DNA of 64,000 nucleotides from Microbacterium foliorum (lineage in GTDB: Bacteria > Actinomycetota > Actinomycetes > Actinomycetales > Microbacteriaceae), in contig NZ_CP041040.1 in assembly GCF_006385575.1 (NCBI RefSeq), positions 868,001-932,000 of the forward strand, given 5' to 3'. The notes under the pieces were generated by a model that was given only the letters and a program-made list of their open reading frames with translations, was not told where the DNA came from and did no database searches. Below, one piece after another: positions 37,185-45,452 of this stretch. The translations under genes and the position numbers were made by a program. Each line of letters starts with the position of its first letter. Position 1 is the stretch's first letter.

Positions 37185-38243
37185 ATGAGAGCCGCAGATA
37201 TGCCCCAGGATGCTCCCCGCGTCCTCGTCGTCGATGACGACCCTGACGTCGCCCTGCTCGTGAAGACCGTGCTGGAGAGGCGGGCCGGGTGCGAGGTCTC
37301 GGTCGCGCACGACGGCCACGCCGCCGTCGCGGCACTCGAGACCTTCACCCCCGACGTGGTCGTCACCGACATCGAGATGCCAGGTCTCGACGGCCTCGAG
37401 CTGCTGGCAGCGCTGCGTCGCGATGATCCGCTGCTGCCCGTGATCGTGATGACCGCGCATGTCTCGGTCGAGTACGCGGTGTCGGCCCTGCGCGCGCAGG
37501 CCGACGAGTTCCTCACGAAGCCGCTCGACAACGGGAAGCTCGTCGAGGCAGTGCTGCGGCTCGCGACCGAGGGTCGAGTGCGACGTGAAGCGGGCCGCAC
37601 CAAGGAGGTCGTGCTCGCGATCGGCGCGCACCCCGACGACGTCGAGATCGGCGTCGGCGGAATCCTCGCGGCGCACGCCCAGGCCGGCGATTCGATCACC
37701 ATCCTCACCCTCTCGCGCGGTGCTCGGGGCGGAGACGCCGACAGCCGACAGCACGAGTCGCTCGCGTCGGCCGAGATCCTCGGCGCGCGGCTGTTCGTCA
37801 AAGACCTCATCGACACCGAGATCTCGGGCGGCGGCACCACGGTGCGGCTGATCGAGGAGGTCGTCCAGGAGGTGCAGCCGACCATCGTGTACACGCACTC
37901 GTCGAACGATCGCCATCAGGACCACCGCGCGGTGAGCGAGGCGACCATCGCCGCGACCCGCCGGGTGGGCACAGTCGCCTGCTACCAGAGCCCCTCGGCA
38001 ACGATCGACTTCCGGCCGACGCGGTTCGTGCGCATCGACCAGTACCTCGACCAGAAGCTGAGACTGCTCGAGTGCTTCGGTTCGCAGACGGCTACCCGCG
38101 ATTACCTCGAACCCGACTTCGTGACGGCCACCGCTCGATACTGGTCGCGTTTCGGCGGGGGAGCGGCCGTCGAGCCGCTCGAGGTCGTGCGCGAGACCGC
38201 CGAGTTCATCGGCGCCCACGAACTCACTCGAAAGGAGAGCTGA
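37185..38243 (+). CDS. Response-regulator receiver fused to PIG-L deacetylase
   Basis: 352 residues. Residues 12-125 are a complete receiver: acidic pair Asp17-Asp18 in VLVVDDDPD, phospho-acceptor Asp62 in VVVTDIEMPG, Thr90 in VIVMTAH and Lys112 in FLTKPLD. Residues 140-345 are a PIG-L/MshB-type zinc deacetylase with AIGAHPDDVEIGVGG (AHPDD at 148-152) and DRHQDHRAV for the remaining metal ligands. There is no signal peptide or membrane helix, so it acts on a cytosolic or inner-leaflet substrate. PIG-L enzymes remove acetyl groups from N-acetylglucosaminyl compounds. Start: AGGGGA 8 bases before ATG 37185; in-frame ATGs at 37083, 37152 and 37200 are alternatives. First gene of a seven-gene overlapping operon. 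Confidence 0.88.
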   Translation: MRAADMPQDAPRVLVVDDDPDVALLVKTVLERRAGCEVSVAHDGHAAVAALETFTPDVVVTDIEMPGLDGLELLAALRRDDPLLPVIVMTAHVSVEYAVSALRAQADEFLTKPLDNGKLVEAVLRLATEGRVRREAGRTKEVVLAIGAHPDDVEIGVGGILAAHAQAGDSITILTLSRGARGGDADSRQHESLASAEILGARLFVKDLIDTEISGGGTTVRLIEEVVQEVQPTIVYTHSSNDRHQDHRAVSEATIAATRRVGTVACYQSPSATIDFRPTRFVRIDQYLDQKLRLLECFGSQTATRDYLEPDFVTATARYWSRFGGGAAVEPLEVVRETAEFIGAHELTRKES

Positions 38244-39232
38244 TGACCGCGCGCGTGCTGGTGACCGGTGCAGGGGGCCCTGCCGGTGTGGCGGTGATCC
38301 GCTCTCTCCTGGGCCGATCCGACCTCGAGGTCTTCGCAGCCGACATGGACGGCTGGGCCAGCGGGATCTACCTCGTGCCGCCGACGCACCGGCGACTCGT
38401 GCCACCTGGGCGCGACGAGGACTTCGTCTCGACGATCGCCCGCATGGTCGAGGATGATCGCCTCGACCTCGTGATCTCCACGGTCGATGTCGAGCTCGCG
38501 GCACTCGCCGGCCGACGCGACGAGCTGGCCCCGGCAGTGCTCGCCGCGCCCTCGCAGGACACGCTGTCCGTGGCACTCGACAAGCTGCTGCTCGCCGAGC
38601 GCTGCGAGGCGACGGGACTCACGCCGCGCACCGTGCTCGCGGGCCCCGACGCTCTGGCAGTCGACTGGGAGTTCCCGGCCTTCGCCAAGCCCCGCCAGGG
38701 CGCGGGCAGCCGTGGCGTGCGCCTCGTTCCCGACCGGGCGGCGCTCGAAGCGCTGCCCGAGGATGAGGGCCTCATCGTGCAGGACTTCCTCCCCGGCGAG
38801 GAGTACTCGGTCGATGTGATCGCAGACGCCTCTGGCTCGGTGGTGGCTGCCGTGCCCCGGACCCGTGCCAGGGTCGACTCGGGTGTCGCGATCGCCGGAC
38901 GCACGGTGCACGACGACGAGCTCGAGAGCGCCGCGGCGTCGATCGCTCGGGCCATCGGTCTCGTGGGCGTCGCCAACGTGCAGCTGCGGCGCGATCGAGC
39001 CGGGCGGGCCGTTCTCCTCGAGGTGAATCCCCGGTTCCCCGGTGCTCTTCCGCTCACGATCGCCGCAGGGGTCGACATCCCCTCACTCGTCGCCGATCTG
39101 TTCCTCGGCCGGGAGATCCCGTCGAAGATCCCCTTCCGCGAGGTCGCGACGGTTCGGTTCCTCGAAGACGTGATCCTCGAGGTCGACGAGGTCCTCGTCT
39201 CGGCGCACGCGGGGCATCAGGAGGAACTGTGA
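38243..39232 (+). CDS. ATP-grasp-domain ligase, carbamoyl-phosphate-synthase-like
   Basis: 329 residues. VLVTGAGGPAGVAVIRSLL opens a Rossmann-like pre-grasp domain. The ATP-grasp core includes FPAFAKPRQGAGSRGVRLV (nucleotide-gripping strand and glycine loop), IVQDFLPGEEYSVDVIAD, and the metal-binding LLEVNPRFPGALPLT with its Glu/Asn pair. Such enzymes activate a carboxylate as an acyl phosphate and join it to an amine; this subgroup resembles the large-chain ATP-grasp of carbamoyl phosphate synthase and PylC. The substrate is unknown. An AAAGGAGA ribosome site precedes ATG 38243, which overlaps the deacetylase stop by one base. Confidence 0.82.
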   Translation: MTARVLVTGAGGPAGVAVIRSLLGRSDLEVFAADMDGWASGIYLVPPTHRRLVPPGRDEDFVSTIARMVEDDRLDLVISTVDVELAALAGRRDELAPAVLAAPSQDTLSVALDKLLLAERCEATGLTPRTVLAGPDALAVDWEFPAFAKPRQGAGSRGVRLVPDRAALEALPEDEGLIVQDFLPGEEYSVDVIADASGSVVAAVPRTRARVDSGVAIAGRTVHDDELESAAASIARAIGLVGVANVQLRRDRAGRAVLLEVNPRFPGALPLTIAAGVDIPSLVADLFLGREIPSKIPFREVATVRFLEDVILEVDEVLVSAHAGHQEEL

Positions 39233-39942
39233 TCCACGCGCTGCTCCGAGGCGATCACCACGTGCATTCGACGTTCTCGGATGACGCGGTGTCGACTCTC
39301 GCCGAGAACGTCGCAGCGGCCTCGGCAGCGGGGCTCACGACCGTGCGCCTGGTCGACCACGTTCGGCAGTCGACGCCGTGGGTGCCCGACTACCTCGCCG
39401 CGGTGCGCGCGCTGCGCGTGCCCGACGGCCTCACCGTGCTGACCGGTGTCGAGGCGAAGGTCCTCACTGCCTCGGGCGATCTCGACATCCCCGAGCTGCC
39501 CACCGGGATCGACCGCATCCTGATCGCCGACCATCAGTTCCCCGGCATCGACGGGCCGCTCGGTCCGAGCGTCGTGCGAGAGCGGATCGAGGGCGGCTGG
39601 GCACCGGAGGACGCGCTGGATCAGCTGGTCTCCGCGCTGATCGCGGCCATGCGACGTCACCCTGGGAACCAGCTGGCGCACTGCTTCTCGATCCTGCCGA
39701 AGATCGGGCTCTCGGAGGACGACCTCGGTGCCGAGCGCGTCTCGGCCTGGGCGACGACGGCGGCCGAGACCGACACGATCGTCGAGGTGAACGAGAAGTG
39801 GGGGTGCCCCGGCATCCCGCTTCTCGACGCGCTGCACCGCGCCGGCGCCGAGATCGTCGCGTCGACCGACAGTCATGTGGCCTCCGACGTCGGACGCTAT
39901 TCGCGCGTGGCCGAGATCCTCGACGGATGGAGGTCTCACTGA
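39229..39942 (+). CDS. PHP-domain metallohydrolase
   Basis: 237 residues, one PHP barrel. GDHHVHSTFSDDAVSTLAEN carries the His-x-His and Asp metal ligands, VRLVDHVR the next His, ILIADHQFPG and LAHCFSI further ligand positions, and IVASTDSHVASDVG the final Asp-x-His. PHP proteins are phosphoesterases acting on sugar or histidinol phosphates or on DNA ends. Length and lack of extra domains fit a small-molecule phosphatase. GTG 39229 overlaps the ATP-grasp stop. In this operon it may remove a phosphate from the precursor made or modified by its neighbours. Confidence 0.85.
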   Translation: MIHALLRGDHHVHSTFSDDAVSTLAENVAAASAAGLTTVRLVDHVRQSTPWVPDYLAAVRALRVPDGLTVLTGVEAKVLTASGDLDIPELPTGIDRILIADHQFPGIDGPLGPSVVRERIEGGWAPEDALDQLVSALIAAMRRHPGNQLAHCFSILPKIGLSEDDLGAERVSAWATTAAETDTIVEVNEKWGCPGIPLLDALHRAGAEIVASTDSHVASDVGRYSRVAEILDGWRSH

Positions 39943-41429
39943 TGGTCGATCTGAGCTGGCTCGAGACCGTCGTCGTCGTGATCCTCCTCGTGTGCGTGCT
40001 CGTCGGGACCCTTCCGGTGATCAACACGGGGCTGCAGTTCCTCGTTCTGCCGATCCACTCCTTCCGGAACCACTACGGCCGGGCCGCGCCCCACCATCCG
40101 CGCGTCGCCGTGCTGATCCCGGCCTGGAATGAGGGACTGGTCCTGGGGCAGGCGATCGAGCGTCTGATGCAGCTCGAGTACCCGGCCGACCGCCTGCGGA
40201 TCTTCGTGATCGACGACGCATCGACCGACGACACACCCGAGGTGGTCGCATCGAAGGCTGCCGCGTTCCCCGGGCGCGTGACGCACCTGCGACGCGACAA
40301 GGGCGGCGAGGGCAAAGCGCACACACTCAACCACGGACTCGACATCGTGCTCGCTGACGAGTGGACCGAAGCGGTGCTGATCATGGACGCCGATGTGATC
40401 TTCGCGCGGGATTCGCTGCGCAAGATGAGCCGACACCTGGCCGACGAGAAGGTCGGGGCCGTCACCGCCTACATCGCCGAGGGCAGTCGCGACCGCAACT
40501 ACCTCACCCGGTTCATCGCGATCGAGTACGTGATCGGGCAGCTCTCGGCCCGTCGCACCCAGAACGTCGGGGGAGCGATCGCATGCCTGGCCGGGGGTGC
40601 CCAGCTGCATTCGCGCGCGAACCTCGAGGCCATCGGCGGTCGTATCCCGACGGGCACGCTCGCCGAGGACACGATGACGACGTTCGAGGGCCAGCTGGCA
40701 GGACGCCGCATGGTCTTCGAACCCCACGCGGTCGTGCTGGCGGAGGAGCCCCGCACGATCGACAGTCTGTGGAAGCAGCGCCTGCGGTGGGCCCGCGGCA
40801 ACGTGCAGCTGACCTCGATCTACCGCCATCTGTGGTTCCGCCCCAGCCGGGCGCACAACCTGGGCAGCTTCGCATTCGGTCTCGCATGGTTCACCATCCT
40901 GCTGCTGCCGGCCTTCATGCTCCTCGCCGCCACCGCTCTGCTCGTGCTGCTCATCCTGCACAGCGAGATCGCGGAGTTCGTCTTCCGTTTCATGTGGATC
41001 TCCGCGGCCTGCATCTATCTGTTCTCGATGCTGTACGCGGTGCAGCTCGACGGGCGCATCGGTCGGCAATCCTGGCGCGAGGCGCTGATGTTCCCGGGGC
41101 TCGGCGCGCTGATCCTCATGGCGATCGCCCTGTTCCCGTGGCTGTTCGAGGAGGGGCTGAACAATCTCGGCCTCGCCGTCACTGACGAGACCCGGTTCGC
41201 CTGGGCCGTCGTCTTCTATCTGTGGGGGCCGATCTCGATGCTCGGCATCTGGCTCGCCCGCGCGGTGGAGCGCCTGCCGGGAGGACGCTTCTTCGCCGGC
41301 CTCCTGCTCTACGTCTGCGGGTACGGCTCGCTGCTGTGCGCCATCACCGTGGATTCGTACATCAAGGAGTGGCGCCACGCCGACGCCGCATGGATCAAGA
41401 CCGAGAAGATCGGACGGGTCGACTCATGA
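39942..41429 (+). CDS. Processive family-2 glycosyltransferase (membrane polysaccharide synthase type)
   Basis: 495 residues. One N-terminal membrane helix (about 9-32), a cytosolic GT-A catalytic domain, and four or five C-terminal helices (from about 315). Catalytic motifs are in order: VLIPAWNEG, FVIDDASTDDT, the DxD in LIMDADVIF, the acidic GTLAEDTMTTF and the Q-x-x-R-W motif in LWKQRLRWARGN. That last motif and the topology mark synthases that extend and export a chain, such as hyaluronan, cellulose or poly-N-acetylglucosamine synthases. The polymer made is not known. GGAGG precedes ATG 39942, which overlaps the PHP stop; a tiny membrane gene follows. Confidence 0.9.
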   Translation: MVDLSWLETVVVVILLVCVLVGTLPVINTGLQFLVLPIHSFRNHYGRAAPHHPRVAVLIPAWNEGLVLGQAIERLMQLEYPADRLRIFVIDDASTDDTPEVVASKAAAFPGRVTHLRRDKGGEGKAHTLNHGLDIVLADEWTEAVLIMDADVIFARDSLRKMSRHLADEKVGAVTAYIAEGSRDRNYLTRFIAIEYVIGQLSARRTQNVGGAIACLAGGAQLHSRANLEAIGGRIPTGTLAEDTMTTFEGQLAGRRMVFEPHAVVLAEEPRTIDSLWKQRLRWARGNVQLTSIYRHLWFRPSRAHNLGSFAFGLAWFTILLLPAFMLLAATALLVLLILHSEIAEFVFRFMWISAACIYLFSMLYAVQLDGRIGRQSWREALMFPGLGALILMAIALFPWLFEEGLNNLGLAVTDETRFAWAVVFYLWGPISMLGIWLARAVERLPGGRFFAGLLLYVCGYGSLLCAITVDSYIKEWRHADAAWIKTEKIGRVDS

Positions 41430-41569
41430 CCGAAGCACCTTCGAGAAGCACCGAGGAGGAGGAGATCGCCGCCGACGCGCGTCGCGAGAAGCTCCTGATC
41501 CCGCAGGCGCTTCTCGCTCTGGGCGTCGTCGTCGTCATCGTGATCGTGCGAGAGCTGTTCCTGCGATGA
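41426..41569 (+). CDS. 47-residue single-helix membrane protein
   Basis: Residues 1-24 are acidic then basic and cytosolic (a run of Glu, then ADARREK), residues 25-42 are a hydrophobic helix (IPQALLALGVVVVIVIV), and the tail is RELFLR. ATG 41426 overlaps the glycosyltransferase stop (ATGA) and its own stop overlaps the next ATG, which argues strongly that it is translated. By position it resembles small subunits such as IcaD or PgaD that sit beside poly-N-acetylglucosamine synthases, but it is shorter and no sequence relation was shown. Confidence 0.75.
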   Translation: MTEAPSRSTEEEEIAADARREKLLIPQALLALGVVVVIVIVRELFLR

Positions 41570-41913
41570 CCGGGAGGCCGCTGGCCCTCGTGGTCGAGGA
41601 CAGCGCAGATCAGGCGGCTCTGCTGAAGCGCTATCTCGATCGCGAGGGGTTCGACGTCTTCGCGGCGGCGGACGGCGAATCGGCGATCGCCGCGTTCGAG
41701 ACGATCTCTCCCGCCGTCGCCGTGCTCGACCTGCTGCTCCCCGGCATCAGCGGCACCGAGTTGGCGCGTCTCATCAGGGTTCGCTTCCCGGACTGCTTCC
41801 TCATCGTGAGCTCGGTGCTCGACGTCGCCGACTACCCCGACGCCGACGCCGCGCTGCCCAAGCCGATCATCGGTGCGGATCTGCGAGCGCTCCTACGAGA
41901 TGTGACACGATGA
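41566..41913 (+). CDS. Single-domain response regulator
   Basis: 115 residues, a receiver domain with no output domain. Acidic residues in LVVEDSADQ, phospho-acceptor Asp55 in VAVLDLLLPG, Ser82 at the switch position in LIVSSVLD and Lys99 in ALPKPI are present. Such proteins work by protein contact or as phosphate relays. ATGA overlaps join it to the 47-residue protein and to the histidine kinase, its likely phosphodonor. The operon thus contains two receivers, this one and the one fused to the deacetylase. Confidence 0.9.
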   Translation: MTGRPLALVVEDSADQAALLKRYLDREGFDVFAAADGESAIAAFETISPAVAVLDLLLPGISGTELARLIRVRFPDCFLIVSSVLDVADYPDADAALPKPIIGADLRALLRDVTR

Positions 41914-43694
41914 CGCCGACCAGCACCGTGCAGCAGTCGATGGAACGAGGATGGCGCCGCTACCTCGACAACCCGACGCCGCTGATGAAGCAGGGGCCGA
42001 CGGCGATCGCGGTCGCCGTCGCGGCGGTGCTCATGTGGGCGGTTCCGGGGATCCCCGTGACCGATACGGCCTTCGCGGTCTTCGGTCTCGTCACCATCGC
42101 CGCAGTGACGGCACTCGCCGCCGCGCTCTCGGCTCGGGGGGTGTACGAGGGCTGGGTCGTGATGCTCATCCCGATGATCGACATCGTCGCGTTGGGTGCC
42201 ATCAGGACCGGCACCGGCGGGCCGGCGTCGCTCTTCTCGTCTTTCGTCCTCCTGCCCGTGATCTGGATCGCGGCGGCACCGGGGCGCAGGCAGGTCGTCA
42301 TCGTGGCGGTGCTCTCGTCTGTCGCGCTCGTGATGCCGAACATCGCCGATCCACCCGACGACCCGGCCGACTGGCTGCGCGGTGTGATCGGTCCGTTGGT
42401 CTTCGCGACGGTGGGGGCCATCGTCAACGAGCTGTCGCGCCAACAGCGTCTTCGCACGAGCCAGGCCGAGGCCCACGTCGTCGAGCGCACGGCGGCTCTC
42501 GCGGCCAACGAGGAGATCCTCGAGCAGCTGAAGTCGAGTGAGCAGCAGTACCGCGCGCTGTCGGAGTCCTTCACCGCCCTGTGGAACTCGATCACCGGCC
42601 AGGCCGTGATCGCCACGGACAACGACGGCACGATCACCGCGTGGAATCCGGGGGCGGTGCGCCTGCTGGGCATGCCGGTGCCGGAGGCGCTGGACGACGT
42701 CCGAGTCGATCGGTTCTTCGAGGCCACCGTGCTCGCGCAGTTCGCGCCGGAGGGCGCGGAGCACACGGCCGGTGAAGTGCATCCGGGGATTCGGGCTCTG
42801 TTCGCCGACGCGGATGCGGGATTGCCGGTGGACTCGAACATCGAGGTGGCGACCGTGGGTGGGTCCACGGTTCCCGCCCGCATCACGGTCACCCCGTATC
42901 AGGACTCGGACGGTTCGCGGCACGGCTACCTGCTGGTGATCACGGATGAGACACGGGCGGTCGAGGTCGCCCGCATGAAGGACGAGTTCGTCGGGATGAT
43001 CTCGCACGAGCTGCGGACACCGTTGAGCGCGATCATCGGATTCCTCGACCTCCTGCAGAACGATCCGGCCCAGCCCCTCACGGCGGATCAGCAGGAGTTC
43101 GTCGACATCATCGAGCGCAACGCGCAGAGACTCCTGAACCTGGTGGGCGACCTGCTGTTCACGGCTCAAGTCGAGTCCGGCAGATTCCCGCTCGAGCGCC
43201 GTGAGGTCGACATCGCCGAGCTCACGCGCAGCGCCGTCGCCTCGTCGGGACCGCATGCCCAGCGCGAGGGGATCGAGCTCATCGCAGAGGTGCCGGATGG
43301 CCCTGTGCGACTGTCGGTGGACGCCGGCCGGATCGGCCAGGCGCTCGACAACCTGCTCTCGAACGCGATCAAGTTCACCGCCGCCCGCGGACGCGTCACG
43401 GCGAGTGTCCGCTCGGTGGACGGCGGCATCGAGATCGCCGTGCGAGACACCGGCGTGGGCATCCCCGAAGACGAGCAGGGAATGCTCTTCACGCGGTTCT
43501 TCCGCGCGTCGACCGCGACCCGCAACGCGGTGCCGGGAGTCGGTCTCGGCCTGACCATCACCCGTGCCATCGTGCTCGCGCACGGCGGCAGCATGGACGT
43601 GACGAGCAGGGAGGGCGTCGGCACAGAGTTCCGGATGGTTCTGCCGGCGGCGCCGCGGACCGAGGCGATCCAGGTCGTCGGCCGCCGAACGTGA
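41910..43694 (+). CDS. Membrane PAS-domain sensor histidine kinase
   Basis: 594 residues. Six or so membrane helices lie in residues 30-175 with short loops, then a coiled segment (177-215), a PAS domain (about 218-345), and the kinase core: H-box FVGMISHELRTPLSAIIGF with His366, N-box NLLSNAIKFT, and G-boxes RDTGVGIPED and GVGLGLTITRAIV. It is the last gene of the operon and overlaps the response regulator by ATGA. The signal is unknown; with a multi-helix head and no large outside domain it probably senses the membrane or a cytosolic ligand of the PAS domain. Confidence 0.93.
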   Translation: MTPTSTVQQSMERGWRRYLDNPTPLMKQGPTAIAVAVAAVLMWAVPGIPVTDTAFAVFGLVTIAAVTALAAALSARGVYEGWVVMLIPMIDIVALGAIRTGTGGPASLFSSFVLLPVIWIAAAPGRRQVVIVAVLSSVALVMPNIADPPDDPADWLRGVIGPLVFATVGAIVNELSRQQRLRTSQAEAHVVERTAALAANEEILEQLKSSEQQYRALSESFTALWNSITGQAVIATDNDGTITAWNPGAVRLLGMPVPEALDDVRVDRFFEATVLAQFAPEGAEHTAGEVHPGIRALFADADAGLPVDSNIEVATVGGSTVPARITVTPYQDSDGSRHGYLLVITDETRAVEVARMKDEFVGMISHELRTPLSAIIGFLDLLQNDPAQPLTADQQEFVDIIERNAQRLLNLVGDLLFTAQVESGRFPLERREVDIAELTRSAVASSGPHAQREGIELIAEVPDGPVRLSVDAGRIGQALDNLLSNAIKFTAARGRVTASVRSVDGGIEIAVRDTGVGIPEDEQGMLFTRFFRASTATRNAVPGVGLGLTITRAIVLAHGGSMDVTSREGVGTEFRMVLPAAPRTEAIQVVGRRT

Positions 43695-43762
43695 TCACCG
43701 CGCGCGCCTGATCCTGATAGCCTGGTCGGCTCGCCATGCGGGCGGAAGGACGGCCACGCACG

Positions 43763-45451
43763 GTGGGATACATAGATGTTGCAGGGGTCTCGCTGAGCCT
43801 TCCTGACGGCAGGCCGCTGCTGGACGAGACGACCTTCCGGGTCGGAGCCGGTTCGACGAGCGCGCTCATCGGGCCCAACGGCGCGGGCAAGACGACGCTG
43901 CTCCGCATCATCCGCGGTGATCAGGCCGCGGATGCCGGTGTCGTGACGATCGACGGCGGACTCGGTGTGATGGATCAGTTCGTCGGTCACGGCGAGCCGG
44001 GGCAGACCGTTCACGAGCTGCTCGTGCGGGTGGCACCCCGGCGCATCCGCCAGGCCGCGCAGGCGCTCGAGGCGGCGGAGGACGCGCTGATCGAACGAGA
44101 CGAGCACGACACCCAGATGGCCTACGCGACGGCCATCGCCGAGTACGCGGATGCCGGCGGGTACGAGCACGAGACCGTCTGGGACCAGTGCACGGTCGCA
44201 GCTCTGGGCGTGCCGTACGAGCGCGCCCGCTTCCGCGAGCTCACGACGCTGTCGGGTGGCGAGCAGAAGCGGCTCGCCCTGGAGGCGCTGCTGCGCGGGC
44301 CCGACGAGGTGCTGCTGCTCGACGAGCCCGACAACTACCTCGACGTGCCCACGAAGCGCTGGCTCGAGGAGCAGCTTCGACAGACGCCGAAGACCGTTCT
44401 TCTGGTGTCGCACGACCGCGAGCTGCTGGCGTGGGCGGTCGACCGGCTGATCACGCTCGAGCCGGGCGGCGCGGGCGCCTCTGCCTGGGTGCACGGCGGC
44501 GGCTTCGCGACGTACCACCAGGCACGCAGTGACCGCATGGACAGGCTCGACGAGCTCCGCCGCCGGTGGGATGAGCAGCACGAGAAGCTGCGCACGATCG
44601 TCGCGAACCTCAAGGTGAAGGCATCGGCGAACGACGGATTCGCGTCGCGATATCAGGCGGCGCAGACCCGTCTGCGCAAGTTCGAGGAGGTGGGCCCGCC
44701 CGAGGAGCGGCCCCCGGCTCAGGACTTCGACATGCGACTGCGCGGCGCGCGCACGGGCAAGCGCGCGGTGGTCGCGCAGGCGCTCGAGCTGAGCGGGCTG
44801 ATGCGGCCCTTCGATGCCGAGGTCTGGTACGGCGATCGGGTGGCCGTGCTCGGGTCGAACGGCTCGGGCAAGTCGCACTTCCTCCGGCTGCTGGCCCGCG
44901 GCGGCAGTGACCCGGACGCGACGCTGGGTCACGTGACCTCGACGGGCGAGCAGCTCTCGCCGGTCGAGCACAGCGGGCGGGCCACGCTCGGCGCGCGCGT
45001 CGTGCCGGGGCTGTTCGCCCAGACCCACGCGCATCCGGAGTTCGTCGGACGCACGCTGCTCGAGATCCTGCACCGAGGCGACGAACGGCGGGCAGGGATG
45101 CCGAGGGACGCGGCCAGCTCGGCACTCGACCGATACGGCCTCGTGCGCCAGGCGCAGCAGACCTTCGAATCGCTCTCCGGTGGGCAGCAGGCGCGCTTTC
45201 AGGTGCTGCTGCTCGAGCTCTCGGGCGCGACGCTGCTGCTGCTCGATGAGCCGACCGACAACCTCGACATCGAATCGGCCGAGGCGCTCGAAGACGCGCT
45301 GCAGCGCTTCGAGGGAACCGTGCTCGCGGTCACTCACGACCGCTGGTTCGCGCGCTCGTTCGATCGGTTCCTCGTGTTCGGATCGGACGGCGAGGTCTAC
45401 GAGTCCGACGCTCCGGTGTGGGACGAGCGTCGAGTGACACGGGCGCGCTGA
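43763..45451 (+). CDS. ABC-F family ATPase
   Basis: About 562 residues with two ABC domains and no membrane segment. First domain: Walker A LIGPNGAGKTTLLRII, signature LSGGEQKRLALEAL, Walker B LLLDEPDNYLDVP. A charged linker (RMDRLDELRRRWDEQHEKLR) joins to the second: LGSNGSGKSHFLRLL, LSGGQQARFQVLLLEL, LLLLDEPTDNLDI. ABC-F proteins act on the ribosome, as translation factors or antibiotic-protection proteins; this one is not assignable to a known resistance class. A -10 box TAGCCT (43718-43723) and GGAAGGA (43744-43750) favour GTG 43763; ATG 43736 is the alternative start. Confidence 0.88.
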   Translation: MGYIDVAGVSLSLPDGRPLLDETTFRVGAGSTSALIGPNGAGKTTLLRIIRGDQAADAGVVTIDGGLGVMDQFVGHGEPGQTVHELLVRVAPRRIRQAAQALEAAEDALIERDEHDTQMAYATAIAEYADAGGYEHETVWDQCTVAALGVPYERARFRELTTLSGGEQKRLALEALLRGPDEVLLLDEPDNYLDVPTKRWLEEQLRQTPKTVLLVSHDRELLAWAVDRLITLEPGGAGASAWVHGGGFATYHQARSDRMDRLDELRRRWDEQHEKLRTIVANLKVKASANDGFASRYQAAQTRLRKFEEVGPPEERPPAQDFDMRLRGARTGKRAVVAQALELSGLMRPFDAEVWYGDRVAVLGSNGSGKSHFLRLLARGGSDPDATLGHVTSTGEQLSPVEHSGRATLGARVVPGLFAQTHAHPEFVGRTLLEILHRGDERRAGMPRDAASSALDRYGLVRQAQQTFESLSGGQQARFQVLLLELSGATLLLLDEPTDNLDIESAEALEDALQRFEGTVLAVTHDRWFARSFDRFLVFGSDGEVYESDAPVWDERRVTRAR

Positions 45452-45452
45452 G

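Noticed and set aside
43736..43762. Leaderless start at ATG 43736 for the ABC-F gene
   Set aside because: The -10 box TAGCCT ends 12 bases before that ATG, outside the 6-8 base pattern, and a ribosome site lies downstream of it, favouring GTG 43763.
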